From Phymorhynchus buccinoides (lineage: Eukaryota > Mollusca > Gastropoda > Neogastropoda > Raphitomidae), in contig CM065710.1 in assembly GCA_017654935.2 (NCBI GenBank), positions 9,450,290 to 9,514,289 on the forward strand: 64,000 nucleotides of DNA, in the 5' to 3' direction. This document shows, piece by piece, positions 42,660 through 53,343 of this stretch. The notes under the pieces are model-generated. The model was not told the origin of the DNA. It ran no database searches and saw only the letters and a program-made list of their open reading frames with translations. The translations under genes were made by a program, and so were the position numbers. Position 1 is the stretch's first letter; every line of letters starts with the position of its first letter.

Positions 42660-44493
42660 TGTTCCTTTCTACAGGTTTTTACAAAGAGATAAATGTCTGC
42701 CCTCACAAGAATCCTGACATCGCGTGTAGCGACAGTATCCAGTTATGACTTGGAGGTGTGGATGAATCCTCTTCATAAAGTTTGTTGCCAAAAAAATTCA
42801 TGTAGCAAGTTTTTACAAAGTGTGATACAAAATGTATGCGCGACAAGAATCCTGACATCTGTGTAGCGACAGTATCCAGTGTGTGGAGAATCCTCTTCAT
42901 TTTTTCTCCCTTCTACATTTTTTACAAAGAGATTTGTCCGCATTTCACAAGAATTGAATCGCGTGTGTAGCGTAAGTATAGTATTGTAATCCTCCCATTT
43001 TGTTGCCAGGTTTTTACATAGGGTCTGCCCTCACAAGAATCCTGACATCGCGTGTAGCGACAGTATCCAGTGTGTGGTGAATCCTCTTCATTTTGTTGCC
43101 TCCCTTCTACAGGTTTTTACAAAGAAGGAGATAAATGTCTGCCCTCACAAGAATCCTGACATCGCGTGTAGCGACAGTATCCAGTGTGTGGTGAATCCTC
43201 TTCATTTTGTTGCCTCCCTTCTACAGGTTTTTACAAAGAAGGAGATAAATGTCTGCCCTCACAAGAATCCTGACATCGCGTGTAGCGACAGTATCCAGTG
43301 TGTGGTGAAACCTCTTCATTTTGTTGCCTCCCTTCTACAGGTTTTTATAAAGAAGGAGATAAATGTCTGCCCTCACAAGAATCCTGACATCGCGTGTAGC
43401 GACAGTATCCAGTGTGTGGTGAAACCTCTTCATTTTGTTGCCTCCCTTCTACAGGTTTTTACAAAGAGATAAATGTCTGCCCTCACAAGAATCCTGACAT
43501 CGCGTGTAACGACAGTATCCAGTGTGTGGTGAAAAGTGCAATGCCACTACATTGAAATTAACCTTGAAGTAATTCAAATGAAGCAATAGTAATTTTCATT
43601 ATTTTCTTGCCTCGTTTCTACAGGTTTTTACAAAGGAGATAAATGTCTTCAGCACAAGAATCCTGCCATCACGTGTAACGACAGTATTCAGTGTGTGTGG
43701 GGTTTTTTTTGTTTGCTGTCCCATCTTCTGGGCCGTACAGTGGCGTTGCTCCCACGCCGCTCATTAGTGCAATCCCAACTCGCAGCCACACCTCCGCGTT
43801 CAGGTCGCAGAATCCGAGACCAGCAGTCCAAGAGGAGCAAACTATATATGTTAAGCGTCGGACTACATTAAAATTTACCTTGAAGTAATTCGAATGAAGC
43901 AATAGTAATTCTTTTGTGTGCGAGTAAACTTGCCGATATGTCTCTAACACGTATTACAAGGCAATTACTTTTTACCGGAATGGGGCTGAGGTGATAATTG
44001 TAAAATTGTTAAGTAAAGAAACGATTCAAAGTTTGGAACTCGGGGGGTGAGTTTCATAAACACATGCCTTGTAATACGTAAAATACCATATTGACTCACA
44101 ACATCCAACATTCATTTATACGCACACCCTTACACTCCGTACTTCCATGTCCGAATACACAAAACACAATCTGGTTTGCAGTTGCTTACGTTTAGTGAAT
44201 TTGAAATATCAACATATGAGAACTAGATGAGCGAATGAATAACAAATTAAACTAAACACATTGGTACATATAAACTAGATAATGAGCGAATGATTAATAA
44301 AATAAAACACATTGAATCAAGTAAGCAATAGTAATTCTTTTTTAAATTTTGTTGCCTCGTTTCTACAGGTTTTTTCAAAGAAGGGGATAAATGTCTGCCC
44401 TCACAAGAACCCTGGCATCTCGTGTAACGACAGTGTCCAGTGTGTGGTGAATAGCCAGTGCAATGCCACCACGATGAAATGCACATTGAAATA
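42660..44493 (+). repeat. array of E6-like acceptor plus exon-start copies, 114-bp core
   Basis: Decayed copies from about 42672 lead to regular 114-bp units at 43077, 43191, 43305 and 43419, then copies near 43620 and 44367. Each has TTCTACAG, then GTTTTTACAAAGAAGGAGAT, AAATGTCTGCCCTCACAAG and AGCGACAGTATCCAGTGTG. All have CCCTCAC where E6 has CCCCAC, one extra base, so spliced use would hit an early stop. Read unspliced they stay open (unit of 38 codons). The 44367-44493 copy extends furthest, then ends in stops. Confidence 0.92.
43945..44090. repeat. short inverted repeat
   Basis: ACACGTATTACAAGGCA at 43947 pairs with ATGCCTTGTAATACGT at 44064. It is a probable small hairpin element within the E6 array. 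Confidence 0.6.
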
Positions 44494-44504
44494 AATTCCT
44501 CCCC

Positions 44505-44840
44505 GTGGGGATACCGGGGGGTCTTTCGTAAAAATAGTTCCCCCGCCTTCTGGAAGTTATGTGCTTGTAACTTCCTCTAATCTGCCACTCTCTTTGACTC
44601 TTGCCTTTTTCCTTTGCTTTCTGTCATCTACAATCTTTCTGACTTGTTGGCCCATTCTCCTCCTGCCTTTAAAAAAAAAAAATCCAAATAATTTTTCTCC
44701 TTTGAGCTCCTCCGAAATCAGAATGTGTCAGCTGTACACAGCGGGGAGACCAGTGAAAACTGAAAGCCGGACACATACGATATGTACCTTACTCATTATG
44801 GCCATATGGTCTGGGAACGCTGAAGAAGAAGACGAAGAAG
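44505..44840 (+). mobile_element. GAA-tailed SINE-like repeat (family 2, second tail type)
   Basis: GTGGGGATACCGGGGGGTCTT, AATAGTTCCCCCGCCTTCTGG, then AATGTGTCAGCTGTACACAGC, CCGGACACATACGATATG and TATGGCCATATGGTCTGGG, ending GAAGAAGAAGACGAAG. Its tail equals the element at 38040. Confidence 0.75.
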
Positions 44841-44882
44841 AAATAAATTCCAATAATCCTCTTCATTGCCTCGTTTCTACAG

Positions 44883-45074
44883 GTTTTTTCAAAGAAGGGA
44901 ACAAATGTCTTCCCCACAAGAACCCTGGCATCTCGTGCAACGACAGTGTCCAGTGTGTGGTGAATAGCCAGTGCAATACCACCATGATGAAATGTACCTG
45001 TATACCGGGGTACTACAGCGAACCTGACTCGTGTCATCCTCACATTTTGGTGGATGAAACGTGTACTGATTTTG
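44883..45074 (+). CDS. EB/EGF-like repeat protein, exon E6
   Basis: Acceptor TGCCTCGTTTCTACAG, donor GTGAGTGTG; 192 bp, phase 1 at both ends. It encodes FFKEGNKCLPHKNPGISC, then NDSVQCVVNSQCNTTMMKC, TCIPGYYSEPDSCHPH and ILVDETCTDF. It closes E5's module, adds one full module and begins the next, which E7 continues (GQCVANAEC). This is the only copy of the E6 array with the correct frame, a complete module and a donor. Confidence 0.87.
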
Positions 45075-45094
45075 GTGAGTGTGTTAGTAAGTGG

Positions 45095-45213
45095 GCATAC
45101 TTGTGCATGCATGCGTGCGTGCATGCATGCACGCACATACACACTCACATGCATGCATGCACACACTCGAACATTACACACGTGCATGCACGCACAACAC
45201 ACACACACACGTA

Positions 45214-45260
<47 letters not shown>

Positions 45261-45600
45261 GACACATGCATACACACGTGCACACATGTCACACATGCAC
45301 ACACACACACTGACTCACTCGAACGCACACATGAACATGCACACACACACACACACATGCACACACTCGAACACACATAAGCACACACACACTCGAACAT
45401 GCACACACACATACACACACACACTTACTCGAACGCACACATGAACACACACACACACACACACACACACACTCAAATTCACACACACATGAGCACACAC
45501 ACACACACTCGAACGCATGCTTACGCACACGCACACGCACACACATGCGCTCGCATGCATGCACGCACACACATGCGCTCACACACACTCACACATTTGA
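45095..45600. repeat. CA-rich microsatellite
   Basis: About 500 bp of ACACAC with ACTCGAACGCACACATGA-type and ATGCATGC interruptions, just downstream of the E6 donor. The H/T-rich and C/V-rich long frames on both strands come from composition. Confidence 0.92.
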
Positions 45601-45733
45601 CACAAACAACAAACGTGTACAAGCACAGATGCACTTACCCATGCATGCACTTTAGCATAATATTATACCCACCTACTCACACTACAGCAGACTAAAATGA
45701 AAGTATGGAGAGAGAAATGAAATGAAAAATATT

Positions 45734-46165
45734 GGTAAAGGTCAAGATGTGCCCCCCCCCCCCCCCCCACCCCACCCCTACCTATCTCGGTTAATGCTAT
45801 TTTTCCGTTATTGCCTTTCTTACCATACATAAAGCTGTATTTTAGGAACATTTTTAGCTAATAACCTTTTTGGAATACTAACCCTATCCCTAACCCTAGC
45901 CCTAACCCTAGCCCTACCCCCCACCCTATAAGACGGGAAAACGCAACGAACCACAACTGTGACAAATCGCGGTGTACTGCAGTACATAGTGGGGGGTAGG
46001 GTTAGGTTTAGGGCTAGGGTTAGGGATAGGGTTAGTATTCCAAAAAGGTTATTAGCTGAAAATGTTCCTAAAATACAGCTTTATGTATGGTAAGAAAGGC
46101 AAAAACGGAAAAATAGAATTAACCGAGAAATGCAGGGGGGGTGGCACATCTTTACCTTTACTGAT
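45734..46165. mobile_element. telomere-repeat-bearing hAT-like MITE, copy C
   Basis: Starts GGTAAAGGTCAAGATGTGCC, with CCCTATCCCTAACCCTAGCC and the mirrored GGGCTAGGGTTAGGGATAGG. AAAATATT lies on the left (45726-45733) and at 46166-46173 on the right, a likely 8-bp duplication, although the last bases of the right end have drifted (TTTACTGAT). Confidence 0.85.
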
Positions 46166-46423
46166 AAAATATTTATTCCATAAGGCTAAAGCCCCCTTTG
46201 GAAGAAATTGCTTTGTCATAAATTAATTCCTTTAGTAAAATTGTGTATGAACTGGCACTGTTTCTATCGCTGCAGTTGTACACACCCCCTCTTCCAAAGG
46301 GGGCTTTAGCCTTATGGAATAAATATTTTTCATCAAGAGGGGGTGTGTACAACTGCAGCGATAGAAACAGTGCCAGTTCATACACAATTTTACTAAAGGA
46401 ATTAATTTATGACAAAGCAATTT
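46163..46423. repeat. interleaved inverted repeats X-Y-X'-Y'
   Basis: X (46163-46204, ATTCCATAAGGCTAAAGCCC) pairs with X' (46291-46334). Y (46205-46292, GTGTATGAACTGGCACTG) pairs with Y' (46335-46423). The order X, Y, X', Y' is what results if an inverted copy of a unit is placed inside the unit itself. Confidence 0.85.
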
Positions 46424-46630
46424 CGCTTGCTTTGACTTAAGAGCTTGGTATGTGAAAATGCGCAGTTTTCTAACAGTTTCGCTATTTGTGGAAGTCATTA
46501 ATAAAGACAGACGAAAACCATTTGCTGTGCAGTAAAAACTTAGGTGCAATAAAACATTTTTTTAAATTATCATAAAATGGACAGCATAGCAAGAAGGTAG
46601 AGAGAGAGAGAGAGAGTGAGAGAGATGAGA

Positions 46631-46666
<36 letters not shown>

Positions 46667-46831
46667 TTGAAGAAAGGATAAAAAGTCAATGTGTAAAGAA
46701 TGGCCAGATTTACCTTTGACTACCACATGATTTTTTTTCCTTCAAGTTCAAGTTTAATATCTCCCAAAGATAATTTTTGTTGTCGTTGAGGCGTAGTTGA
46801 TTTAAAAAAAAATTTGTTAGGGCAAAATGTT

Positions 46832-47256
46832 GGTAAAGGTCAAGATGTGCGACCCCCCCAACATTTCTCGGTTAATTGTATTTTTCCGTTTTTGCCTTTC
46901 TTACCATACATAAAGCTGTATTTTAGGAACATTTTTAGCTAATAACCTTTTTGGAATACTAACCCTATCCCTAACCCTAGCCCTAACCCTAACCCTAACC
47001 CTACCCCCCACCCTATAAGACGGAAAAACGCAACGAACCACAACTGTGACAAATCGCGGTGTACTGCAGTACATAGTGGGGGGTAGGGTTAGGTTTAGGG
47101 CTAGGGTTAGGGATAGGGTTAGTATTCCAAAAAGATTATTAGCTAAAAATGTTCCTAAAATACAGCTTTATGTATGGTAAGAAAGGCAAAAACGGAAAAA
47201 TACAATTAACCGAGAAATGCAGGGGGGGGGGGGGGGGGCACATCTTGACCTTTGCC
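46832..47256. mobile_element. telomere-repeat-bearing hAT-like MITE, copy D
   Basis: Starts GGTAAAGGTCAAGATGTGCG and ends CATCTTGACCTTTGCC, with a perfect 8-bp duplication AAAATGTT (46824-46831 and 47257-47264). The arms contain CTAACCCTAACCCTAACCCT and TTAGGGCTAGGGTTAGGG. Its right end is 27 bp from the first base of E7, so the E7 acceptor lies directly next to it. Confidence 0.93.
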
Positions 47257-47283
47257 AAAATGTTGATCTATTTTTCTTTTCAG

Positions 47284-47406
47284 GTCAATGCGTAGCCAAC
47301 GCTGAATGCACGGCCAAAGGAGGGGGAAAATGTCAGTGCTTTGATGAATATTACGCCCAGTCTGGACAGTGTCAGGAGAGAAAGAAAGATCAGCACTCGT
47401 GTTCAG
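47284..47406 (+). CDS. EB/EGF-like repeat protein, exon E7
   Basis: Acceptor TTTTTCTTTTCAG, donor GTAGAGAG (weaker than neighbours); 123 bp, phase 1 at both ends. It encodes GQCVANAECTAKGGGKC, then QCFDEYYAQSGQCQERKKDQ and HSCS. It completes E6's open module and gives the first cysteine of the next, finished in E8 (AKGQCVANAEC). Four partial copies of its 3' half and donor follow. Confidence 0.85.
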
Positions 47407-48135
47407 GTAGAGAGAGAGAGACGGACAGAAAGAGAAAGAGAGAGAGAGAGACAGACAGGGAGCGAGAGAGAGAGCAAAGAAGGGAGGAAAATGTCAGTGC
47501 TTTGAGGAATATTACGCCCAGTCTGGACAGTGTCAGGAGAGAAAGAAAGATCAGCACTCATGTTCAGGTAAGAGAGAGAGACGGACAGAAAGAGAAAGAG
47601 AGAGAGAGAGACAGACAGGGAGCGAGAGAGAGAGCAAAGAAGGGAGGAAAATGTCAGTGTTTTGAGGAATATTACGCCCAGTCTGGACAGTGTCAGGAGA
47701 GAAAGAAAGATCAGCACTCATGTTCAGGTAAAGAGAGAGAGAGACGGACAGAGAGAGAAAGAGAGAGAGAGAGACAGACAGGGAGAGAGAGAGAGCAAAG
47801 AAGGGAGGAAAATGTCAGTGTTTTGAGGAATATTACGCCCAGTCTGGACAGTGTCAGGAGAGAAAGAAAGATCAGCACTCATGTTCAGGGAGAGAGAGAG
47901 ACGGACAGAAAGAGAAAGAGAGAGAGAGAGACAGACAGGGAGCGAGAGAGAGAGCAAAGAAGGGAGGAAAATGTCAGTGTTTTGAGGAATATTACGCCCA
48001 GTCTGGACAGTGTTCAGCACGTGCAGGTAGAGAGAGAGACGGACAGAGAGAGGGACAGTAAGAGAGAGAGCAAAGAAGGGAGGAAAATGTCTGTTTTGAG
48101 GAATATTAGAGAGTTCAGCAGAAGAGAGAGACAGA
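47407..48135 (+). repeat. tandem copies of E7 3' half plus donor plus GA tract
   Basis: Four copies (GGAGGAAAATGTCAGTG at about 47484, 47644, 47806 and 47965), period about 160 bp, then a degraded fifth. Each has GAATATTACGCCCAGTCTGG, AGATCAGCACTC and a GAGAGAGAGACAGACAGG tract. They lack an acceptor. The 312-residue frame over this region is a by-product. Confidence 0.93.
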
Positions 48136-48149
48136 GAGGAGAGAGAGAG

Positions 48150-48660
48150 ACCTGAAAACCTGAAATGGTTTACTTCAAGGCCAAGAGAAAGAAGGAAAGA
48201 GAGATCGAGAGGGTATACTTGTTCCTTCATGCACGTGTGTAGCCTACGTGTGTACAAGTGTCGGTGCGAATATCATAGCTGAAGAGTGTTTGGGTGAGCC
48301 TTGGCTTCATGAATATCATCGGTGAAATAAAAAAACCTCGTATCTCAATTTTGGTAGTTTTGACAAAATGAAAAAAAACTTTTAAAAATTAACCGCGTTG
48401 ACCACAATTGATTAACTATGATGAATATGTTGTTCAAGACATTGCGAGTTTAGTCCTGCATTTTGTTAAAGTTACTTAAACAAAAAAGTTTTAGACTTGA
48501 AAAGAACAAAGATACAAGGTTTTTGTCCTTAACTAGATTTGAATTTGGGACTTACGAGTTTTTCTTCTCTTTTTACAACCTCATTTACCCCAGATAGAAA
48601 GTCGTTAGAGATACGAGCTTTTGGTGGAAGGTGGCGGGAGAAATGAGAAAGCTGACTATG
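48150..48660. other. intron sequence, nothing recognised
   Basis: AT-rich intron without exon or clear repeat. A partial CAGTGGAACC-type MITE end lies just after it (48674-48738, GGGAGGGAGTCTTATAATGG to GGTTTCACTGTA). Confidence 0.5.
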
Positions 48661-48807
48661 TATCTAACTCAAAACGAAGTATGTCTTATATGGGAGGGAG
48701 TCTTATAATGGGAGGTCTTATAAGGGAGGTTTCACTGTAAATGAATTGTCGTCCCTCACAACAAAAACATAACAACATCATCCTGTGTTGTTGTTGTTGT
48801 TTTTCAG

Positions 48808-50116
48808 CCAAAGGACAGTGCGTGGCCAACGCGGAATGTTCCTCGGACGCGGGGGGGATCTGCCTGTGCGTGCACAACTACTATGGTCACAAAGGGAACT
48901 GCCTGGAGAAAAAAGACGTCCACATCGTCTGCAACGCATCCAAAGAGTGCACCTACCACGCTGAATGCGGCCCAGGGGGCGTCTGTCAATGCGCGCGCGG
49001 CTACTACGAAGAAGTCGGGAAATGTCTGAGAAAATTTGACGAAGGAACCGAATGCGAGGCGGATAAACAGTGCACGTATAACGCTGCGTGCACGCGCGGC
49101 GTCTGCGAATGCATCAAAGGTTTTCACGCCGACAAAGGACGGTGTTTTGTGGATATTGAAGTCGGCGAGTCGTGTAACGCCACGCGGCAGTGTACCGACA
49201 ATGCCGACTGTCAGTCGTCTGGGCCTTTAGGGACGACGTGTCAGTGTATGTACGGGTTCTACGACCGCGAGGGTAGATGCCACGAGAAGTTGGATGAAGG
49301 GACGAAATGCAATGCCACGAAACAGTGCACGTACAACGCCAATTGCGTGGAAGGGGTATGTCAGTGCCAGGTCGGTTATTACGAAAACCGCGGCCTTTGC
49401 TTGAAAAGAATCGACGAATCCCACTCGTGCAATGACACCAAGCAGTGCACGTATTTCTCCGAATGCAGCTTAGGGCCCAACAGCGTGTGTGAGTGCATTT
49501 TCGGCTACTACCCCGACAAAGGCAAATGCTTCAAGAGTTTGAACGAAAGCGACATGTGCAAAGCTTCGATCCAGTGCACGCTCAACGCGCAGTGCTCAAA
49601 CGGCAAATGCGAATGCGTGTTTGGGTTTTACGGCGAGAGTGGCAGATGTTTGCCGGTTAAGGACGTAGGATCGGGCTGCAATTCCAGCGAACAGTGCACG
49701 CAGTTTGCATCCTGTGTCGGAGGGACATGCAGATGTAACTACGACTATTTCGACGACAAGGGGAAGTGTACGAAAGTGATCGATGTGAACGCCCCTTGCG
49801 GATCCACCAAAGAATGCACCTACAATGCAGAATGCTCGGTCATTCACAGCCTCATCTGCAAGTGCATGGATGGGTTCTACGCCGATCGAGGTGACTGCTT
49901 CGAGAAGGTGACGGAAGGTCTGCCTTGCAACGCCACAAAGCAGTGCACGAAGAGTGCGGAGTGCACCATGGGGGACAAAGGGTACACGTGTACCTGCGTG
50001 CACGGTTACTACGGCGACGGGGGTCGGTGCAAGGTCAAGGTCAAGGAGGGCGAGGACTGTGGGAAGGATAAGGAGTGCACATATCACGCGCTGTGTTCGC
50101 CGGAGGGGATGTGTCG
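48808..50116 (+). CDS. EB/EGF-like repeat protein, large exon E8 with about eleven modules
   Basis: Acceptor TTGTTGTTTTTCAG, donor GTGAGTTGG; 1309 bp, phase 1 to phase 2, no stop. It encodes 436 residues made of about eleven six-cysteine modules of 38-45 residues, for example CNATKQCTYNANC then VEGVCQCQVGYYENRGLC. Most modules have an acidic linker before the first cysteine (LDEGTKC, NESDMC, KEGEDC). An N-glycosylation sequon directly follows the first cysteine in at least six (CNAS, CNAT, CNDT, CNSS). This is the pattern of EB/EGF-like modules in secreted or cell-surface proteins. The last module stops at GMCR and continues in E9. No transmembrane segment is seen. There is no nearby array, and no decay. 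Confidence 0.93.
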
Positions 50117-50327
50117 GTGAGTTGGTGTGTTCGAAGTGAAATCAAGTATAATGTTATTATCTCAAAATAGAGAAATTCATAGGTGAACCAAATAACCAAT
50201 ATGACGGAAATACAACAATGTTGAAAGCATTAAAACATTCAGAAACACACTTGTGGAAGACGTAAAAAAACTCAATTATGAAACTTGCTAATTTAAACAG
50301 AACCTCTGGCAGTTCAAGAAAAGTTAC

Positions 50328-50858
50328 TTTAAAGGGGCACCCTGACGGATGAGTTTTTGCAAGAAACACGTTGAGATCACCAGAAAGACGGCTTTTTCAA
50401 GGATTGGAACATTCACTTTTCTCTGGTTTCCTAGAAGTCAAAACGTTGATTCCTCCTTGGCGGAGATGCCGGAGAGAGTAGCCATTTTGAACAGGGTGAG
50501 TGGAGGCCACTTGAGTGGTTGAAGCTTTTTCTTTGTAGGTGCAGTAAAAATAAAATTGGAGCTATTTCCTTTGTTGTGAGCGAAACTCCTTTTGGTAAAC
50601 TGTATAAAAAGGCTTGTATTGTGGAAATTTCGTGATTTAGTCTAAGTGACTCAGGCCGCCATTAGAAAAGAGAAGGCGCATGCCTACTAAAAACAATCTG
50701 ACTTCCAGCACCTCCGTCAAGGAGGAATCACCGATTTGACGGTTTGATTTCTGGGAAGCCAGGAGCAAAAGTGAGTTTTGCGATCTCTGTAAAGGGTGTT
50801 TTCCTGGTGATCTCGACGTGTTTCTTGCAAAAACTCATCCATCAGGGTGCCCCTTTAA
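50328..50858. mobile_element. terminal-inverted-repeat element, GACGGATGAG family, copy 2
   Basis: Starts TTTAAAGGGGCACCCTGACGG and ends CATCAGGGTGCCCCTTTAA. GTTTTTGCAAGAAACACG and CGTGTTTCTTGCAAAAAC lie on opposite arms. Same family as 9031-9600. Confidence 0.85.
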
Positions 50859-51208
50859 GGCAACTTGGTGATATATTAATAAAGATGCCTGTGATAGATG
50901 AGGAATGCTCACCCACAAGCCAGTGTAAACCAATCGGGAACAAGTTTATGATGTTAGTGCCGCCATTTTGGTTTCTGAAACGTGGTTGTCATCAATGAAA
51001 ACGCTCTTCAAAATCGAACACATGGTGTAGCTTTTTTTGTTTTGCTGTCCCATCTTCTGGGCTGTACAGTGGCGTTGCTCCCACGCCGCTCGTTCCGAAT
51101 CCCAATTCGCAGCTTGGTGTAGCTTTGTTCTACTCCTGAAAGTGAAAGCCACTACTTTTGTTGCTCACGCGCTATTGTTACCAAAGAAACATGTCATCGG
51201 TCATTGGT

Positions 51209-51462
51209 TTAACCCTTTTGCCGCCAGCCATTTTTTAGCCAAAATTATCCAATAAACTTACATTGGGTAAAGAAAAATATTTTGTCTGAAATATTGGAGA
51301 TTCTCCTTTACTACATGTGTTAAAAAAAAGGCCTATCCTTAACTCCCCAAAATCAAGAACACAAATGTCATTGGATAACAGACCCTGAATTCAAGGTTTT
51401 TACTGACATGGGTGTTCAATCATTGTGGTGCAAAAATGCGACGTTGGCGGCGAAAGGGTTAA
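51209..51462. mobile_element. TTAA-flanked MITE (piggyBac-like), copy 2
   Basis: TTAACCCTTTTGCCGCCAGCC to GGCGGCGAAAGGGTTAA, 254 bp, no protein. Same family as 39752 and 60998. Confidence 0.87.
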
Positions 51463-51492
51463 GACTGTGTCAAACCAATTGACATACTCGTA

Positions 51493-51770
51493 GGCTAGAA
51501 CACCAAGGCTTTATCAAAATGTTGTTATGCTCTGCGTAGTTATGCGGAGATTGTCTTCAGCCATGACAAGCTCCTAGCATAACATCATCAGTCTCAAAAA
51601 TCCCCCGAAGTCATAGTGTGGCTGCTCACGTGGCTGGGTAATCAAAAACGGTCATGTATACACATAATGTCATCCCTAGCTGATGCATTTGTACCATAGT
51701 GTTCAAGTGCTTCAGCTGTTTCGGATGATCCCTGGAGTCTTTTAGCCATGGGTACAACGACAACAACAAC
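51493..51770. repeat. dispersed repeat, CAA-tailed, copy 2
   Basis: AGAACACCAAGGCTTTATC to GATCCCTGGAGTCTTTTAGC and ACAACGACAACAACAACA, matching 17808-18080. Confidence 0.75.
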
Positions 51771-51803
51771 ATTCCTGCTTGTTATGTTTATTAACTTTTT
51801 CAG

Positions 51804-51843
51804 GTGTATTGGAACACACTACACAAAGAAAGGTGACTGTGCA
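51804..51843 (+). pseudogene. partial copy of exon E9 start
   Basis: After the acceptor TTAACTTTTTCAG, GTGTATTGGAACACACTACA encodes CIGTHYTKKGDC in the phase required by E8 (CR|CIGTHY). This is the counterpart of E9's CVGTHYSENGDC. It stops after 40 bp where a GGGACCCC-rich repeat begins, with no donor, so it is a truncated acceptor-side duplicate of E9. Confidence 0.72.
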
Positions 51844-53343
51844 GGGCTCCCAGGGACCCCCATTTGGGGGTCTATGAAGCACTAAAATTCTACAGGACCC
51901 TCTAAAAGAATGTGCAGGGGGGTCCCAGGGATGCACTAGAAAAATTCTTTTTAGCATTCGATGTGCCACTGGGACCCTCTATCCCGCCTCTAGGACCCTC
52001 TATTCTGTAAGTGAAGGAGTCCCTGGGACCCCTTGTTTTGCGGAATGTTTTTGATTGGGAGCCCTGCTGTGTCATAAAACATAATAATAATAATAATTGA
52101 TAGCATTTCTATAGCGCCTTTCTGTAATTATTTTACACACTCAAGGCGCAATCCATTCATTGAATACACCCGCAGTCCCCCCCCGCCCACAGTAGACATT
52201 ATTACCACATCATTAGCTTTGACAAGTCGAGAGATAAAAGTACATAATGGGCTTTTGAGTGTAGTGATGATTTGTTTAGCTTTGAAAGTAGAGATAGTTC
52301 CAATGGCGGAGATCGACTGGGAGGGAATTCCAAACAGCAGGGGCACTGAAACTGCGGTCACTAATGAATTTTAGATTTGTTTTTTGGAACTTTCAGAAAG
52401 TTTTGTTTTTGAGGACCTGAGTGAGCGGGAAGGAGTATAGGCGTGAAGAGCACCTGGAGAGGTAAGGCGGAAGGGTCTGTTCAAAGTGATGGAAGGATAG
52501 GACAGCCAGCTTATACTGAAGGCGGGACTGCACAGGGAGCCAATGGAGTCTCCTTCAGAAGTGACGTGACGTGATCACGCTTGCGCTGTACGCAGTATGA
52601 GGCGGGCTGCACTGTTTTGAACTCGCTAACCCAACAGTAGTAGATGTGGATTGAATGCACTGTCGCATGCGAATGTTCAGTAACTATAGTGAAAATGAAC
52701 AAAGGTAGATAACTCTGTTAATCAGCCTCCTCTTCACACCAATGTTTGCTGCATCAATTCACGCAACTATGCGCACTGCAGTGATTAACGGCTATAATAA
52801 TGATGATAATAATCAGCTATATATAACTAAATAATAATGTGGATTTATATATGCGCTCTTTTCTCAACCTCAGTGCGCTAATTTGATGACAAGAACATTT
52901 AAATTAAAACTAATAAGTCTAATTCATTAGAAAGTAAGATGATGAATGCACTTATAGTATTTGGTGTTGTATGCGCTCTTTGATGATGCTAAAAATCATC
53001 CTCTAGTAGCGCTTTTACACATTAATATGCGAGGGAGATTGAACCAACAACCAAGAACAAAAACATTACAAAAACAATATAACGAAGTATATAAAATAAT
53101 AATAAAGACAATTTTTTTTAATGCTCACATCACGTCTGTTTTGGATCCCGTTTCATCCCGTGACACTATAAGTAGGAACAGACGTTTCGTCCATCCTTTG
53201 ACCTAAGCAGTGAGAGCCAACTAGGGGAGAAAACCCAACATCATCCTCAATAAAGGCTGTGTCCAGATTTGCCCATATGACGCTCAACCACACCAATTTT
53301 TACACAGCAATTCCTAAATAATAGACTTAATTTTCCTTTTCAG
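51844..53343. other. intron with dispersed repeats
   Basis: A GGGGTCCCAGGG-type repeat at 51844-52065 (related to 57996-58351), an AATAATAATAATTGATAGCATT / TATAGCGCCTTT repeat at 52081-52640 (as at 59140-59350 and 62597) and AT-rich sequence. No exon seen. Confidence 0.55.

Noticed and set aside
45054..45695. H/T-rich and C/V-rich frames
   Set aside because: They are composition products of the CA tract.
47217..48155. 312-residue E/R-rich protein
   Set aside because: It runs through the E7 array and its intron GA tracts, in the wrong frame for the EB/EGF modules after the first 60 residues.
48741..48807. E8 starting at the ATG at 48741
   Set aside because: The upstream codons are intron sequence (GTTGTTGTTGTTTTTCAG is a splice acceptor), and the E7 join is in phase at 48808.
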